Shown here: positions 20,901-27,494 of the stretch, in pieces | Position numbering within the stretch: the first letter of the stretch is position 1 | Layout: every line of letters starts with the position of its first letter | Translations under genes and position numbers: made by a program | Notes under the pieces: model-generated | Seen by the model: only the letters and a program-made list of their open reading frames with translations | What the model was told of the DNA's origin: nothing | Database searches by the model: none | Assembly: GCA_004377185.1 (NCBI GenBank) | Contig: SOIM01000055.1 | Coordinates: 1-44,345 of the forward strand | Direction: 5' to 3' | Origin: Methanomassiliicoccales archaeon | GTDB lineage: Archaea; Thermoplasmatota; Thermoplasmata; RBG-16-68-12; SOIM01 | Length of the DNA: 44,345 nt

Positions 20901-21905
20901 GAAAGTGGTATACTCTGGGATGGTGTCGTTGATCCACACATCATTCGCGTTGAAGTCGCCCGTGTTGTTGTAATATATCTTATAATGTAATGTGTCACCA
21001 GGAGCGACAATGTCCTCCTCTACCGTCTTGATGACTGTGATGTTCGCTGGTTCTCCAAATACATATTCTCCCATCCAATCCTTCTGCAGAGGATTTGTCA
21101 TTGAGGCTGAGGTGCTGAAAAACAGAAGGAAATCGGTATCAGAACACAGAAGCTGGTTGTCATTCAAATCGGTAAAGGCTGTTACCGGAACTCTGTACTC
21201 GATCCACCACTGATCGTCATCTTCGGTGGGGGTACCGTAGTTGATGGGCCGCGGATTTGTATAGTCGTTCGAATTCTTGCTGGCTTCCTGCAGCCAAACC
21301 CAGTCATTGTCCGGATCATACTCATAATCCTCGGTGTTGTTGTAGTACACGCCCACCGTTCCGAACTTGAAGTATCCGTTCCCACCGTTCAGGTCGACCA
21401 CGAACTCGCTCCAAATGTCCCCGTCGACTTCGATTAGGATGTCCCAATGGTATGATTTGTATGCATACTTCCCACCGTGTCTCGGGTCACCTGCGAGTCT
21501 CTGCCTGAGAAAGAGCCAGTCATCGTCAAGGTTGGAACAAGCGTCGCTGTCTCCGTCCCCATCGATGTAGAGATACTGGACCGAGGTATAGTCACCAGGG
21601 TTGTTCTCTTCTCCTCCTCCACTGGCATCCACGCCGGAAGCGATGTCCACAGCAGCTGGCTGTACGTTCGCAATCCCGTGTGTAGGATCGTTCTCATAGG
21701 GTTTGTCTTCCCAATCCCTAATTCTCTCTCCTCTAAACGTGTAATTCATCCACTCGTCATCGGATGGCCAGTCCGGAATCGGACTTGGAGGGTCCTGTCC
21801 TGGCTGACTAACTGCCAAAACAAGCGTTCCGAGAACGAGTACTGTCACAACCATCGTTGTCTTTGCTTTATCCAGGGTGTTAAGCACCCTACTACCCCGC
21901 CTCAT
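11949..21905 (-). CDS. Giant membrane-anchored surface protein: about 20 DUF11 repeats, four PKD domains, C-terminal TM helix
   Basis: At 3318 residues this is the largest gene here. A signal peptide (MVVTVLVLGTLVLAV) is followed by a unique acidic N-terminal domain (about 35-285, with DGDGDSD and many W/Y). Residues about 287-2880 contain about 20 repeats of 118-124 residues with the DUF11 pattern: ADPGDEITYTITYENTGTG, then KDTIP, SSVSGNTYTWNIGDV, LDYSDANGNPYP, and VTAPVMT at the joint. Four PKD domains follow (about 2903-3255; FGDGT, FGDGT, MGDGT and LGDGT motifs). A transmembrane helix (AAIVLMLLNIIALAGG) and a short basic tail RSRGRLVK end the protein. It is probably a rod-like S-layer-associated or adhesive protein anchored in the membrane, with the repeats outside. 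The ATG at 21905 is preceded by AGGTGAAAG. The closely spaced near-identical repeats invite recombination and could confuse assembly. Confidence 0.9.
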   Translation of the reverse strand: MRRGSRVLNTLDKAKTTMVVTVLVLGTLVLAVSQPGQDPPSPIPDWPSDDEWMNYTFRGERIRDWEDKPYENDPTHGIANVQPAAVDIASGVDASGGGEENNPGDYTSVQYLYIDGDGDSDACSNLDDDWLFLRQRLAGDPRHGGKYAYKSYHWDILIEVDGDIWSEFVVDLNGGNGYFKFGTVGVYYNNTEDYEYDPDNDWVWLQEASKNSNDYTNPRPINYGTPTEDDDQWWIEYRVPVTAFTDLNDNQLLCSDTDFLLFFSTSASMTNPLQKDWMGEYVFGEPANITVIKTVEEDIVAPGDTLHYKIYYNNTGDFNANDVWINDTIPEYTTFHSCYPNYDSVDGRTYRWHFTDVEPGNHTVYLNVTVDLDVPDGEILRNVAVLNYTDNKDRPQPGSEDETENPVEGPYMTLAKEADRATADPGDVIHYTISYENTGSGGAYNVTIEDTIPEHTTFDSCYPDYDSVDGRTYTWVITVAGKASGEILLNVTVDAYTDDGTVLVNDVTLDYEDVNGNAYPQLEAWANVTVTAPLMTVSKTAGVTEADPDDEITYTITYENTGTGNATDVVIKDTIPEHTTFVSSTPAYDSQEGMTYVWNIGTVEGGDSGTITIKVKVNVSTPDATVLTNDVTLDYDDANGNPYPQESDSVDVTVTAPVMTLSKTADVTKANPGDEITYTISYENTGGGAASNVYINDTIPFETTLVSTSKPYDQKIDETYIWIIGNLCGGCSGTLTITVEVKAGTPDKTVLNNTVTLDYSDANGNPYPTLDDYAIVTVTAPVMTVKKEADVTTANPGDEITYTITYTNTGTGNATDVVVKDTIPDDVEFVSSSPVYSSVSGKTYTWNIGDVSAGGSGSITLVVKVKVGTEDKKILTNIVILYYEDVNGNPYPTEGDSVDVTVTAPVMTVSKTANVTTADPGDEINYTLSYENTGTGLATNVKIIDTLPTDVDFVTSYPMYDDVSGNVYTWNIGNVSGGTGGEIFVIVKVKAGLDDGSVLRNYVKLQYTDANGNSLPDQTDYVDVTVTAPVMIIAKTANVPTADPGDEVIYTLTYENTGSGDATDVVVKDTIPNEVDFVSSSPAYSSVSGKTYTWNVGDVGSGKNGTITITVKVKAYTPDKTVITNYVTLDYDDANGNPRDQESDSAYVTITAPEMTIKKVADVTTADPSDQITYTITYTNSGTGNATDVVVKDTIPSDTEFVSSNPSYTSVSGNTYTWEIGDVCAGCDGSIELVVKVKAGTPDRTVLTNEVTLDYDDANGNPQDQESDSVDVTVTAPEMTVKKTANVTTADPSDEIAYTIEYKNTGTGNATNVKIVDTIPADTTAVSATPMWDSVSGDDYTWNIGDVSAGKSGSITLVVKVDVGTPDGRLLRNWAKLSYADANGNALPDDTDYADVTVTAPIMTIIKTANVSTADPSDEIEYTLTYDNSGSGEATDVWIKDTIPKYVVFVSASPMYTSVSGNTYTWYFASVAGKSGGSITLVVKVKVGTPDGTLLRNEVTLDYSDANGNPRPQDSDHVDVLVTAPVFTFSKTADLTKADPGDWINYTITYKNIGTGNATNVWVNDTIPAETTLEATNPAYTSSSGDTYIWDLGTVKAGGEGTITITVSVDAYTEDGKLLRNWATLDYSDANGNPYAQMKDYADVVVTAPVMTIKKVASVSTADPGDYYNYTITYKNEGTGEATNVWINDTIPADTTFIESTPNYYSVSGDTYTWFFSSVGAGTGGEIHIKVQVDIGTEDGALLRNEVTLDYSDANGNPYDQLSDYADVWVTAPVMNLTKIADVTTADPSDEITYTVTFENSGSGNATKVYINDTIPDDVDFVSSTPAYGSVSGRTYTWFWDVIGPNETVTITIVVKVKAYTPDETLLHNKATLDYCDDNGNPYDTEIAWADVIVTAPVMEFSKVASVTTADPGDQFTYTITYKNVGTGNATNVKITDTIPAYVDFVSSSPAYSSVSGNTYTWDIGDVDSGDGGTITITVEVKVGTPDETLLRNEAVLYYADANGNDYTPTEDYADVRVTAPVMRFSKVADVPTADPGDPITYTLTYENVGTGNATKVMVSDTIPDDVEYVSSSPTYTLRIGNTFVWNIGGLAAGDGDSITLIVKVKAYTDDKTLLNNTAIFYYADANENDYTPIEDYALVRVTAPVLRIIKDAEPRTADPGDEVAYTIYYINLGTGVATDVVIQDTIPPDTGFVSSSPPYDSMSGNTYTWNIGTLDPGEDGYITITVKVKPYTPDRTLLRNNVTLDYDDANGNPYPQLDDYADVWVTAPVMEFSKTVDNRTADPGDQLIYTITYKNVGTGVATNVKITDTIPADVDFVSSSPAYSSVSGNTYTWDIGTLDPGEGGTITITVKVKVGTADKTLLHNEAVLYYADANGNEYTPIRDYADVRVTAPVMRFSKVANVSLADPGDTFVYTLSYENTGTGWASSVVIVDTIPADTVFVSSSPMYDSMSGNEYTWNIGNVAPGGSGTITITVAVKVGTPDKTLLHNEATLDYSDANGNFIDQLSDYADVRVTAPELHLIKRADVSKANPGDPISYTIRYWNSGTGWATLVEIVDTIPADVTFVSSDPPYTSHSGDVYVWTIGDLRPGDGGSITIEVVVDAGVPDKTLLRNNVTLDYADANGNYYPHLSDYADVVVTAPVMTLEKLAGSANISAYVIVDFRLRIAGEKWHDVVLTLYDGDVSTAVASVTRYPGDPDDQSVTIYDVKINILDSFTAIIEYTPLDDPINGQIWGADPCWLILTFEDGKSVRLKHTFNVRHNETWIWVIDDFRPYLKGAPVTYEAKIPYTIVYENTGTGDATDVVITDTFPVGSIILDSNPLYDVCIDNVCTWYIGDVPSGEKGYIFVNITYIFDEDSTVVRNEVTLDYSDANGNFIEQLYAFADSVLMMPGSHSIPPEGSNDCDPGTGSCTPPNAIISSPSSGSYYWVGDMVEFDASASSDDMEIVSYFWSFGDGTISTQVMPGHVFAMPGTYVVKLTVTDSDGVTSSDYVLVFVGKMKLSAVIELPTEEIIFEGTMVGFSGMAAYQGFEGPFYCHWDFGDGTSSADCTTSHYFGDDGTFIITFSVFDENGNEESETIEITVLNVKPTVSVSRNVHGFEGSPVHFTAYATDPGDDELSFVWDMGDGTVVTGTDFYHMYADNGRYIVTLTVTDGDGATVVKLITVHIKNLPPTAHAGEIKYTHVDEPVFFAGSISDPGALDSFSIVWSLGDGTTIEGGLNPVHAYRTEGVYTVRLVVTDDSGAKTISVTKVYVTRSLSTVLNPPTQWDDTTTPIVVEDDKLVTDESPLPLAAIVLMLLNIIALAGGSYVWFRSRGRLVK
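14911..14948 (-). repeat. 38-bp perfect direct repeat within the DUF11 array (copy 1)
   Basis: These 38 bases are identical to 16027-16064, exactly 1116 bp (372 codons, three repeat units) away. Surrounding protein segments (VMEFSK unit followed by VMRFSK unit, YYADANGN) match in the same phase, pointing to a block duplication of three units. Confidence 0.8.
16027..16064 (-). repeat. 38-bp perfect direct repeat within the DUF11 array (copy 2)
   Basis: Partner of the copy at 14911-14948, 1116 bp away. It lies in the same position of the repeat unit, encoding the SSPAYSSVSGNTYTW segment. Confidence 0.8.
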
Positions 21906-22181
21906 TCTTTCACCTCTTAGGTATCACTTGCACGTTCGTACGAACCGCGAAAGGATCGAGTCGAGAAAAAGAGCCCCAGCTACATAGAGCGTCTACTCTT
22001 TCTAAGAGATTGAACATCTGCTTGCAATCGCAAGTAGTCTCTCCCCTCTCCTCCTATCAATTCGAGGTCTGTTGTTGCAATAAATGGACTTGTGGCTATT
22101 TAAGTGTTGCGAAAATCCAAATGTGAGCTATTCCAGGAAAAAGCAGTAGTGTTATATTGAGAATTGCTATTACGGGTGAGG
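21906..22181. promoter_or_regulatory. Divergent intergenic region between the DUF11 giant gene and the RecJ-like gene
   Basis: This gap of 276 bp has no gene. On the minus strand a TATA-like CTTAAATAG at 22096-22104 predicts a leader of about 170 nt for the giant gene. That leader contains a perfect 12-bp palindrome GTTCGTACGAAC (21934-21945) and a small hairpin CTTGC-AATC-GCAAG (22021-22034). On the plus strand TTATATT at 22152-22158 lies 27 nt before the ATG at 22182, so the RecJ-like mRNA would be leaderless. The palindrome could be an operator or a leader structure; nothing proves either. Confidence 0.4.
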
Positions 22182-23576
22182 ATGCACTCTAAGGCGAAGA
22201 AGATTGCAGAGAGGATTCGCACTCACTCCGAAGTCAAGATATGTTCGCACATTGACGCGGATGGAATAGCTGCGGCTGGCATCGCTTCTCTTGCATTGGA
22301 CGGGATCGGTGTCGAGCATTCAGTGACGTTCGTGAAGAACCTGGACGAACAAGTGATCGAAGAGTTGAGGAACGAGAACAAAGAGCTGGTCTGGTTCACC
22401 GATCTGGGAAGCGGAAGCCTGGAAATGCTCTCAGGCCTGAACTATGTGATTACAGACCACCATGTACCCTCCGATGTCCAGTCCCGTGTTGACGAAAGGC
22501 AAATCCTTGAGGTCAACCCTCACCGCGTGGGGAAAGATGGTGCTGTGGACATTTGTGGCGCGGGTACGACCTATTTGGTTGCAGTGGCATTGGACAGAAT
22601 AAATACCGAACTGGCATTTCTTGCCGTGTTGGGTGCCATTGGCGACATGCAGGATCAGAGCAACCTGAAATTGGTGGGTACCAATCGGACAATAATGGAA
22701 GATGGGAGGAGAGCAGGAGTACTGGATTGGGTGATGGATGCAAGGTTCTTCGGGAGAGAGACGAAGCCTATTCCACGTCTGTTACAGTATTCGAATGATC
22801 CTCTCTTGCCGGGTCTTACAGGCAATTGGCACGCTTGCAGGGAGTTCCTTGAAGGGATTGAGGTACCTCTCAAGAATTTGAATGGGTACCGCCGATGGAT
22901 AGATCTCGCACCTTTCGAAAGTGAGAGAATATTATCTGAGTTGGAGAACCTTGTTGTTGCGTCTGGTCGTGATCGTGATCATGCCAGAAGACTGGTCGGC
23001 GAGGTCTATTTGTTCCCCCGGGAAGAGGAAGGCACCGAACTTCATGAGGCGAAGGAGTTCGCTACTCTTCTGAACGCATGTGGCAGATATGAGAAGGCGA
23101 ACATCGGTTTCGCTCTATGCAAAGGTGATAGGGAAGAGGCTCTAGATGAGGCTCACATATTGCTCAAAGGTCATAGGGGCGCACTCGTTGACTCCCTTAG
23201 GGTTGCCAAGAATGCTGGCGTTGTGAAGATGGATTACATCCAATACTTCCACGGGGGCAGCAAGATCCTCGATAGTGTTGTGGGAATCACTGCAGGGATG
23301 CTAATGGGTTCTGGAGAGGTTGATTCTGGCTTGCCGCTGTTCGCTTTCGCGAACTCCGAAGATGGAGTGAAGGTCTCAGCAAGGGGAACCAGGGAGTTGG
23401 TCTCGAAAGGTTTGGACCTTTCCATTGTCATGAATACGGTATGTGAAAAGCTGGGTGGAGTGGGCGGTGGTCATAATATTGCTGCCGGTGCAACAATTCC
23501 CTATGGGAAAGAAGAGGAACTCCTTGAGATTGCTGATAAGATTGTGGGAAACCAAATGGGAAAGGCGGTTGCTTAA
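22182..23576 (+). CDS. RecJ-like DHH/DHHA1 phosphoesterase (single-strand-specific exonuclease family; GAN/Cdc45 relative)
   Basis: The DHH catalytic motifs are all present: SHIDADG at residues 22-28, FTDLGSG, and TDHHVP. The C-terminus has the DHHA1 signature GGVGGGHNIAAGATIP. The protein (464 residues) is cytoplasmic and has the size of archaeal RecJ-like proteins, some of which bind the GINS complex and degrade single-stranded DNA or RNA from the 5' or 3' end. Intact metal-binding residues argue for an active nuclease, not an inactive Cdc45-type protein. I prefer the ATG at 22182 because a TATA box lies 27 nt upstream (leaderless transcript); an in-frame TTG at 22164 would add six residues. 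It is the only plus-strand and only cytoplasmic gene within the surface-protein island. Confidence 0.85.
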   Translation: MHSKAKKIAERIRTHSEVKICSHIDADGIAAAGIASLALDGIGVEHSVTFVKNLDEQVIEELRNENKELVWFTDLGSGSLEMLSGLNYVITDHHVPSDVQSRVDERQILEVNPHRVGKDGAVDICGAGTTYLVAVALDRINTELAFLAVLGAIGDMQDQSNLKLVGTNRTIMEDGRRAGVLDWVMDARFFGRETKPIPRLLQYSNDPLLPGLTGNWHACREFLEGIEVPLKNLNGYRRWIDLAPFESERILSELENLVVASGRDRDHARRLVGEVYLFPREEEGTELHEAKEFATLLNACGRYEKANIGFALCKGDREEALDEAHILLKGHRGALVDSLRVAKNAGVVKMDYIQYFHGGSKILDSVVGITAGMLMGSGEVDSGLPLFAFANSEDGVKVSARGTRELVSKGLDLSIVMNTVCEKLGGVGGGHNIAAGATIPYGKEEELLEIADKIVGNQMGKAVA

Positions 23577-23656
23577 GGACGTGGCCCAAGCTGACCATAT
23601 CATATCTCTTCATGTTCTTCCCGTTCTCCTGCAAAAAGGAAGAAAGGTGGTAGGAC

Positions 23657-26239
23657 CTACGCACCGACTGACCACGTCTGGCCCGGAGTGGAAACGAGTA
23701 TCCAGTACGCCTGGCCGGATGTTATCCAATCGGTATCGGTCATTTGTCTGAGATTATAGGGTCCTGCAGGATCGTAGCCTTCTATCCTATCATACGCAAT
23801 GCCCATTAGAGCATCGGCGACAGTCCTGTCCGTCATGGATGGATACCCGACCAGGTTCCAACCCTCTTCCAGTGCTATGTCAACGTTCACGCCAGGAATC
23901 GTTCCCGTGAAATCAACATACGTGTCCGTGTCGGTCGTCACCCACATACCCATCTTGTGATCCACAGTGGCGAGGGAATTCACAGGTTTGTAAGGCATGT
24001 ACGCGGACCATTCATCCAAGATCGTGGAATATGTCCTCACCTGTGTGATGGTCGATGAAACAGGAGCCACGATGTTCCCGATATCGGTCTCTGTCAGTGC
24101 CAGTGGGGAAGACATCAAGGTCGACCCCGGACCAATCATGTTCCGCCATTTCGTCGGATCGATGTCGAACGTGACAGACAACATGTCGTTCGTGGGGTTC
24201 ATGTCTCCTCCGAGAGGAGTCCACATGTACAGCTTGTGAGTGCCTCCGGTGATTATCTTGTGCTTCCAGGTCATGAGTTCACTCTCGCCCGACGAGAGTA
24301 TGGATGAAAGCTGGGTGGTGGTGTTCCAGACAAAAGTCTCCGTTGGCAGCATAGCACTTATCTCAAAATCATCTATGAACCATCCGAGATTAGCGGACGC
24401 GTATCGGTCAGAGGCAAGCTCAAATGCGACTCTGATTGATTGTCCAGCGTATTGAGTTATGTCATATGTTTCCAGGGTATAGGCACCGTTCGCGTCAATG
24501 AAGTGGTCCAGATGGATCCAGGTTATCCCTTCGTCGATGGTGAGCCATAGATTGCCGCAATCGTAGTAGTAGGTGAATGAAGGAGTTCTTGTATCGAATT
24601 CATAGTAATGGTAGAAGCTGAGCGTGATACCGCTACTTGCAGAAGGCAGATTGAAGATGGGTGTCATCAACCAGTCATGAGCAACGCTTGGATAGGTTCC
24701 ACTCAGCTCTGTTGCCCATACGTTGACGCCGGAATACGCACCTGGACCAACCGTTGGAGAACCGAATTCCCAACTGTTCCTTGGGCCCCTTTGGCTCCAT
24801 GAGACAGTCACGCTTCCTTCGAAATCATCGAACTGAACCTGTGTGCTGACATCGGGTGGACCGACCTGATAGAGCTCTATCCCGACATCGAAATTGCCAA
24901 TCGCATTCTGTCCGAAGTTCTTCACGAACCCGCCAACAGAGTAGTTGCTCATCGGGTAGAGCATCATGCTGCTGAACGGATAAGTCTGGTCAATCCCAAC
25001 ATCAATCACTGATGTAACGCTGATGTCTTTCGTGGCCACATTGTTAAACTCATCATTCTCCGTCATGTCGAATGTACTGTCGGCCATCACGTACAATTTG
25101 TGATCTCCGGGCTGTCCAGCTGTATCCCAAGCACCCAATCCAACCAGCTTCTTTTGTCCTTTTGTGAGCGCACCTGTGGGTATATGCGGACCAATGGGTT
25201 TTCCTCCAAGCTGGTCGATGTACCCTCTGACATACACGCCCTCCGTGTCCTCACCATAGTTTGTGACTCGAACCGAAACGCCCACTATGTCACCCTCATT
25301 GGGAGTGCTCGAGGTCAGCATAATATCTGTGGCCTCAACGGCCACGTCTCCGAAGGAGAACATACCTGCCTGATGCACTTCACTCGATCCGTCGTCCTGC
25401 ACGAAAGCAGTGATTCCAAGTTGAGATCGGTCCACGAGGATTGCTGGATCATCTCCTCCGTCAGGAATGTTGGACCTGATTTCGGTCGGGATTGTGAAGG
25501 TCTCTACGAAGTTCACTGTCTGCCCCTGTGATATGGTGAGGGTATTCCCACTGGAATTTGGAATGAAATCCATAAACACGTTTTCGAAATGAGATTCACC
25601 GCTGTTGCCAGGCGCTGAGGGATAATCCACGCTACTGAACCACAGTACTGTCCTCACTTTCAGAATTCCCCCAGGAACAGCGTCCTCAGCTGTCACATTG
25701 ACGAAGACCGTTCCCATCGTTGCTCCAAGCTCAGCGTTGATTGATATCGAGAAAGGACTCATGATTGCGGCTCTGGCTCCATACATCCGGTACAGTGTGT
25801 TCCATTTGATTATGGCAAATTGCCCAGTCGTCCTGTCGACACCGTCCACCACTATGTGTGGAATAGTCGATATTCCATAGTAGTTTATTCTGCCCAACTG
25901 GGGAGCATCGTTGGTTATGTACATTGGGTCCAACGGCTGAGGACCAGGGCAGTGATACTTGACGACAGCCACTTTTCCATGATAGTCATCAGTGAACATT
26001 TCCTCGCTCTCGGAAGCAGGTGCGCACGGAGGGCAACCATAGTTCGTGAATCGCTCCAACAGGACAACTCTCTCCACACCTGGACCTCTCGTTTTCTCGG
26101 TCGTGGGTGTATCAAAGGGAGAGCCATCAAAGTACTCGGTATTGTTATTCTGAGTTTCCGTTGCCAAGCCCACAAAGGCAATGCCAAGCATTGCTACTAC
26201 GATTATACTAGCCCACACCTTTCTGTGATTCATCCTCAT
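23657..26239 (-). CDS. Exported Omp28-like thioredoxin-fold protein with CARDB-like, jelly-roll and C-terminal GWN module
   Basis: An 860-residue exported protein. Signal peptide at 8-28 (WASIIVVAMLGIAFVGLA). Residues about 55-140 form a thioredoxin-like domain: RVVLLERFTNYGCPPCAP with the CxxC pair C69/C72, followed by a cis-proline type segment STIPHIVVDG, as in the Omp28 family. Residues about 295-410 resemble a CARDB domain. Residues about 470-630 look like a MAM/jelly-roll carbohydrate- or protein-binding domain (DWLMTPIFNL, LGWFIDDFEIS). Residues about 700-860 are the shared C-terminal module (EEGWNLVGYPS ... EGYDPAGPYNL ... AYWILVS, ending TWSVGA). There is no membrane helix at the end. 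ATG at 26239 follows GGAGG at 7 nt. The CPPC pair suggests disulfide exchange outside the cell, but activity is inference. Confidence 0.75.
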   Translation of the reverse strand: MRMNHRKVWASIIVVAMLGIAFVGLATETQNNNTEYFDGSPFDTPTTEKTRGPGVERVVLLERFTNYGCPPCAPASESEEMFTDDYHGKVAVVKYHCPGPQPLDPMYITNDAPQLGRINYYGISTIPHIVVDGVDRTTGQFAIIKWNTLYRMYGARAAIMSPFSISINAELGATMGTVFVNVTAEDAVPGGILKVRTVLWFSSVDYPSAPGNSGESHFENVFMDFIPNSSGNTLTISQGQTVNFVETFTIPTEIRSNIPDGGDDPAILVDRSQLGITAFVQDDGSSEVHQAGMFSFGDVAVEATDIMLTSSTPNEGDIVGVSVRVTNYGEDTEGVYVRGYIDQLGGKPIGPHIPTGALTKGQKKLVGLGAWDTAGQPGDHKLYVMADSTFDMTENDEFNNVATKDISVTSVIDVGIDQTYPFSSMMLYPMSNYSVGGFVKNFGQNAIGNFDVGIELYQVGPPDVSTQVQFDDFEGSVTVSWSQRGPRNSWEFGSPTVGPGAYSGVNVWATELSGTYPSVAHDWLMTPIFNLPSASSGITLSFYHYYEFDTRTPSFTYYYDCGNLWLTIDEGITWIHLDHFIDANGAYTLETYDITQYAGQSIRVAFELASDRYASANLGWFIDDFEISAMLPTETFVWNTTTQLSSILSSGESELMTWKHKIITGGTHKLYMWTPLGGDMNPTNDMLSVTFDIDPTKWRNMIGPGSTLMSSPLALTETDIGNIVAPVSSTITQVRTYSTILDEWSAYMPYKPVNSLATVDHKMGMWVTTDTDTYVDFTGTIPGVNVDIALEEGWNLVGYPSMTDRTVADALMGIAYDRIEGYDPAGPYNLRQMTDTDWITSGQAYWILVSTPGQTWSVGA

Positions 26240-26287
26240 TGGAGGACCTCCATTCTAGTCCAGGAGGTGAATATATGGTATAACATA

Positions 26288-26297
26288 CTTAATATTT
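26288..26297 (-). promoter_or_regulatory. Putative TATA box of the 860-residue Omp28-like gene
   Basis: Minus-strand AAAATATTAAG-like sequence about 50 nt before the ATG at 26239. It predicts a 25-nt leader that includes the GGAGG ribosome site, which is part of the short palindrome GGAGGACCTCC. Confidence 0.4.
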
Positions 26298-26319
26298 TGT
26301 GGAAGAAAGGCCAGACTAT

Positions 26320-27420
26320 CTATTCCTCTTTTCCTTTCCTGACCAATAGAGCTACGAGAATCAGGACAATAACGACCACAATAACCGCAACAACGACTAT
26401 CCAGACGGTGATGTCATCCCCTTGTGGCTGTGGAGGGGATTGTACGTTCGGGTCAGTTGGATCATAATCTTCTGAGTCATTCACCAAATCACCGTCCGTG
26501 TCGGGTTTGGTGGGGTCGGTCTTATAGCCATCTTCGCCCTCTGTGACTTCCTCGTGATCACTCAACCCATCCCCATCAGTATCCGGATCCAGCGGATCCG
26601 TTATGTACCCGTCCTCACCTTCGTATACTTCTTCGTAGTCGTTCAACCCATCCCCATCAGTATCCGGATCCAGGGGATTCGTGCCGAATTGCTCCTCAAC
26701 GTCATCGGTCAAACCATCCCCATCAGTGTCCCCTGGTAGATTGACAGTGAGTGTGGACTCGTTGCTGCCGGATAGGCTTCTGTTGTCGACAGTGACGTTG
26801 ACCGTGTAGCTGTCCGCGGTGTCCGGCGCCTGGAAGGTGATGTTGAATCTACCCTCCGAATCCGTCTGGTTCGTCACCTCAATCGAAGTTCCTTTAACAC
26901 TGAGAGTAACATCGGAGGTCTCCACAGGTGTGCTCTCGTTGCTATCGTAGATGGCTGTACCATTTGCCCAAACCCTATTTCCAGTGATGACAGTCGTTGG
27001 GTCGAGTTGGAGCTCCACGGATATGTTCGATACGATTGAGAACCAGATTTCTGGAGTTGCTACTGAGTTGGATGCTTCGTCTATTGCTTCGATATGATAG
27101 TCTATGATGGTGCCGGCCGCATATGCTCCTAGAGTGTAGTTGTAGGTTCCATCGAGGTTGTCATCGGTCATCGCGCCAAACTTGCATGTTCCGGGGTAGC
27201 AATAGTACACTGCAACATCGGCTATGTCGCTTTCAGTATCCTCCACTGTCGCGTAGAGTTCTACAATCTCCCAATCCTGAGGATACTTCGGATCGATGTG
27301 GACATCAGATATCACTGGAGGGGTCGTGTCCGCGACGGCAACATCCGCAAACATGAAGGTCAAGACTCCAGCAAGAAGAAGGCAAAGTGCAACTGCTGAA
27401 AGAGGTAATCTGGATCTCAT
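26320..27420 (-). CDS. Exported, membrane-anchored protein with Ig-like domains and thrombospondin type 3 calcium repeats
   Basis: Signal peptide at 1-30 ([20 protein letters not shown], cut near AVADTT). Residues 31-130 look like an Ig-like domain ([12 protein letters not shown] ... [14 protein letters not shown]) and 133-227 like an invasin/carboxypeptidase-regulatory-type beta domain. Residues 231-325 are aspartate-rich thrombospondin type 3 repeats ([52 protein letters not shown]), each a calcium-binding loop array. A transmembrane helix ([22 protein letters not shown]) and RKGKEE tail anchor it. Total length is 366 residues. A TATA box at 27446-27455 makes the transcript nearly leaderless. 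It probably serves as a calcium-stabilised stalk or linker on the cell surface. Confidence 0.8.
   Translation of the reverse strand: MRSRLPLSAVALCLLLAGVLTFMFADVAVADTTPPVISDVHIDPKYPQDWEIVELYATVEDTESDIADVAVYYCYPGTCKFGAMTDDNLDGTYNYTLGAYAAGTIIDYHIEAIDEASNSVATPEIWFSIVSNISVELQLDPTTVITGNRVWANGTAIYDSNESTPVETSDVTLSVKGTSIEVTNQTDSEGRFNITFQAPDTADSYTVNVTVDNRSLSGSNESTLTVNLPGDTDGDGLTDDVEEQFGTNPLDPDTDGDGLNDYEEVYEGEDGYITDPLDPDTDGDGLSDHEEVTEGEDGYKTDPTKPDTDGDLVNDSEDYDPTDPNVQSPPQPQGDDITVWIVVVAVIVVVIVLILVALLVRKGKEE
26563..26592 (-). repeat. 30-bp direct repeat in the calcium-repeat region (copy 1)
   Basis: Identical to 26644-26673, 81 bp (27 codons) away; encodes the [10 protein letters not shown] part of the thrombospondin type 3 repeat. 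DNA-level identity suggests a recent internal duplication. Confidence 0.75.
26644..26673 (-). repeat. 30-bp direct repeat in the calcium-repeat region (copy 2)
   Basis: Second copy of the 30-bp repeat; see the partner at 26563-26592. Confidence 0.75.
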
Positions 27421-27445
27421 TATTGGTCTATAAGACTGAATGCCA

Positions 27446-27455
27446 TTAAATATTT
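27446..27455 (-). promoter_or_regulatory. TATA box of the thrombospondin-type-3 repeat gene
   Basis: Minus-strand AAATATTTAA centred about 30 nt before the ATG at 27420, so the mRNA would have a leader of only a few bases. Confidence 0.5.
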
Positions 27456-27494
27456 TTGCTTATTCTAGTTCCTCAGGGGCGAGATACGTCCCGG

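Larger units (their letters stand above)
13250..21045 (-). repeat. Tandem DUF11 coding repeats (about 20 units of roughly 357-372 bp)
   Basis: Each unit encodes an Ig-like beta-sandwich of about 120 residues ending in the VTAP joint. Units 1 and 2 (near the N-terminus) and the last unit are the most divergent; the central units are near copies. The last unit (about 14000-13250) is split by roughly 135 unrelated residues. Units 4 and 8 carry CGGC and CAGC in the loop where other units have a Gly/Ser-rich turn. Confidence 0.85.

Noticed and set aside
8030..21045. Regularly spaced repeats that could be taken for a CRISPR array
   Set aside because: Unit lengths of about 141 and 357 bp, in-frame coding, and similarity over whole units without unique spacers show protein repeats.
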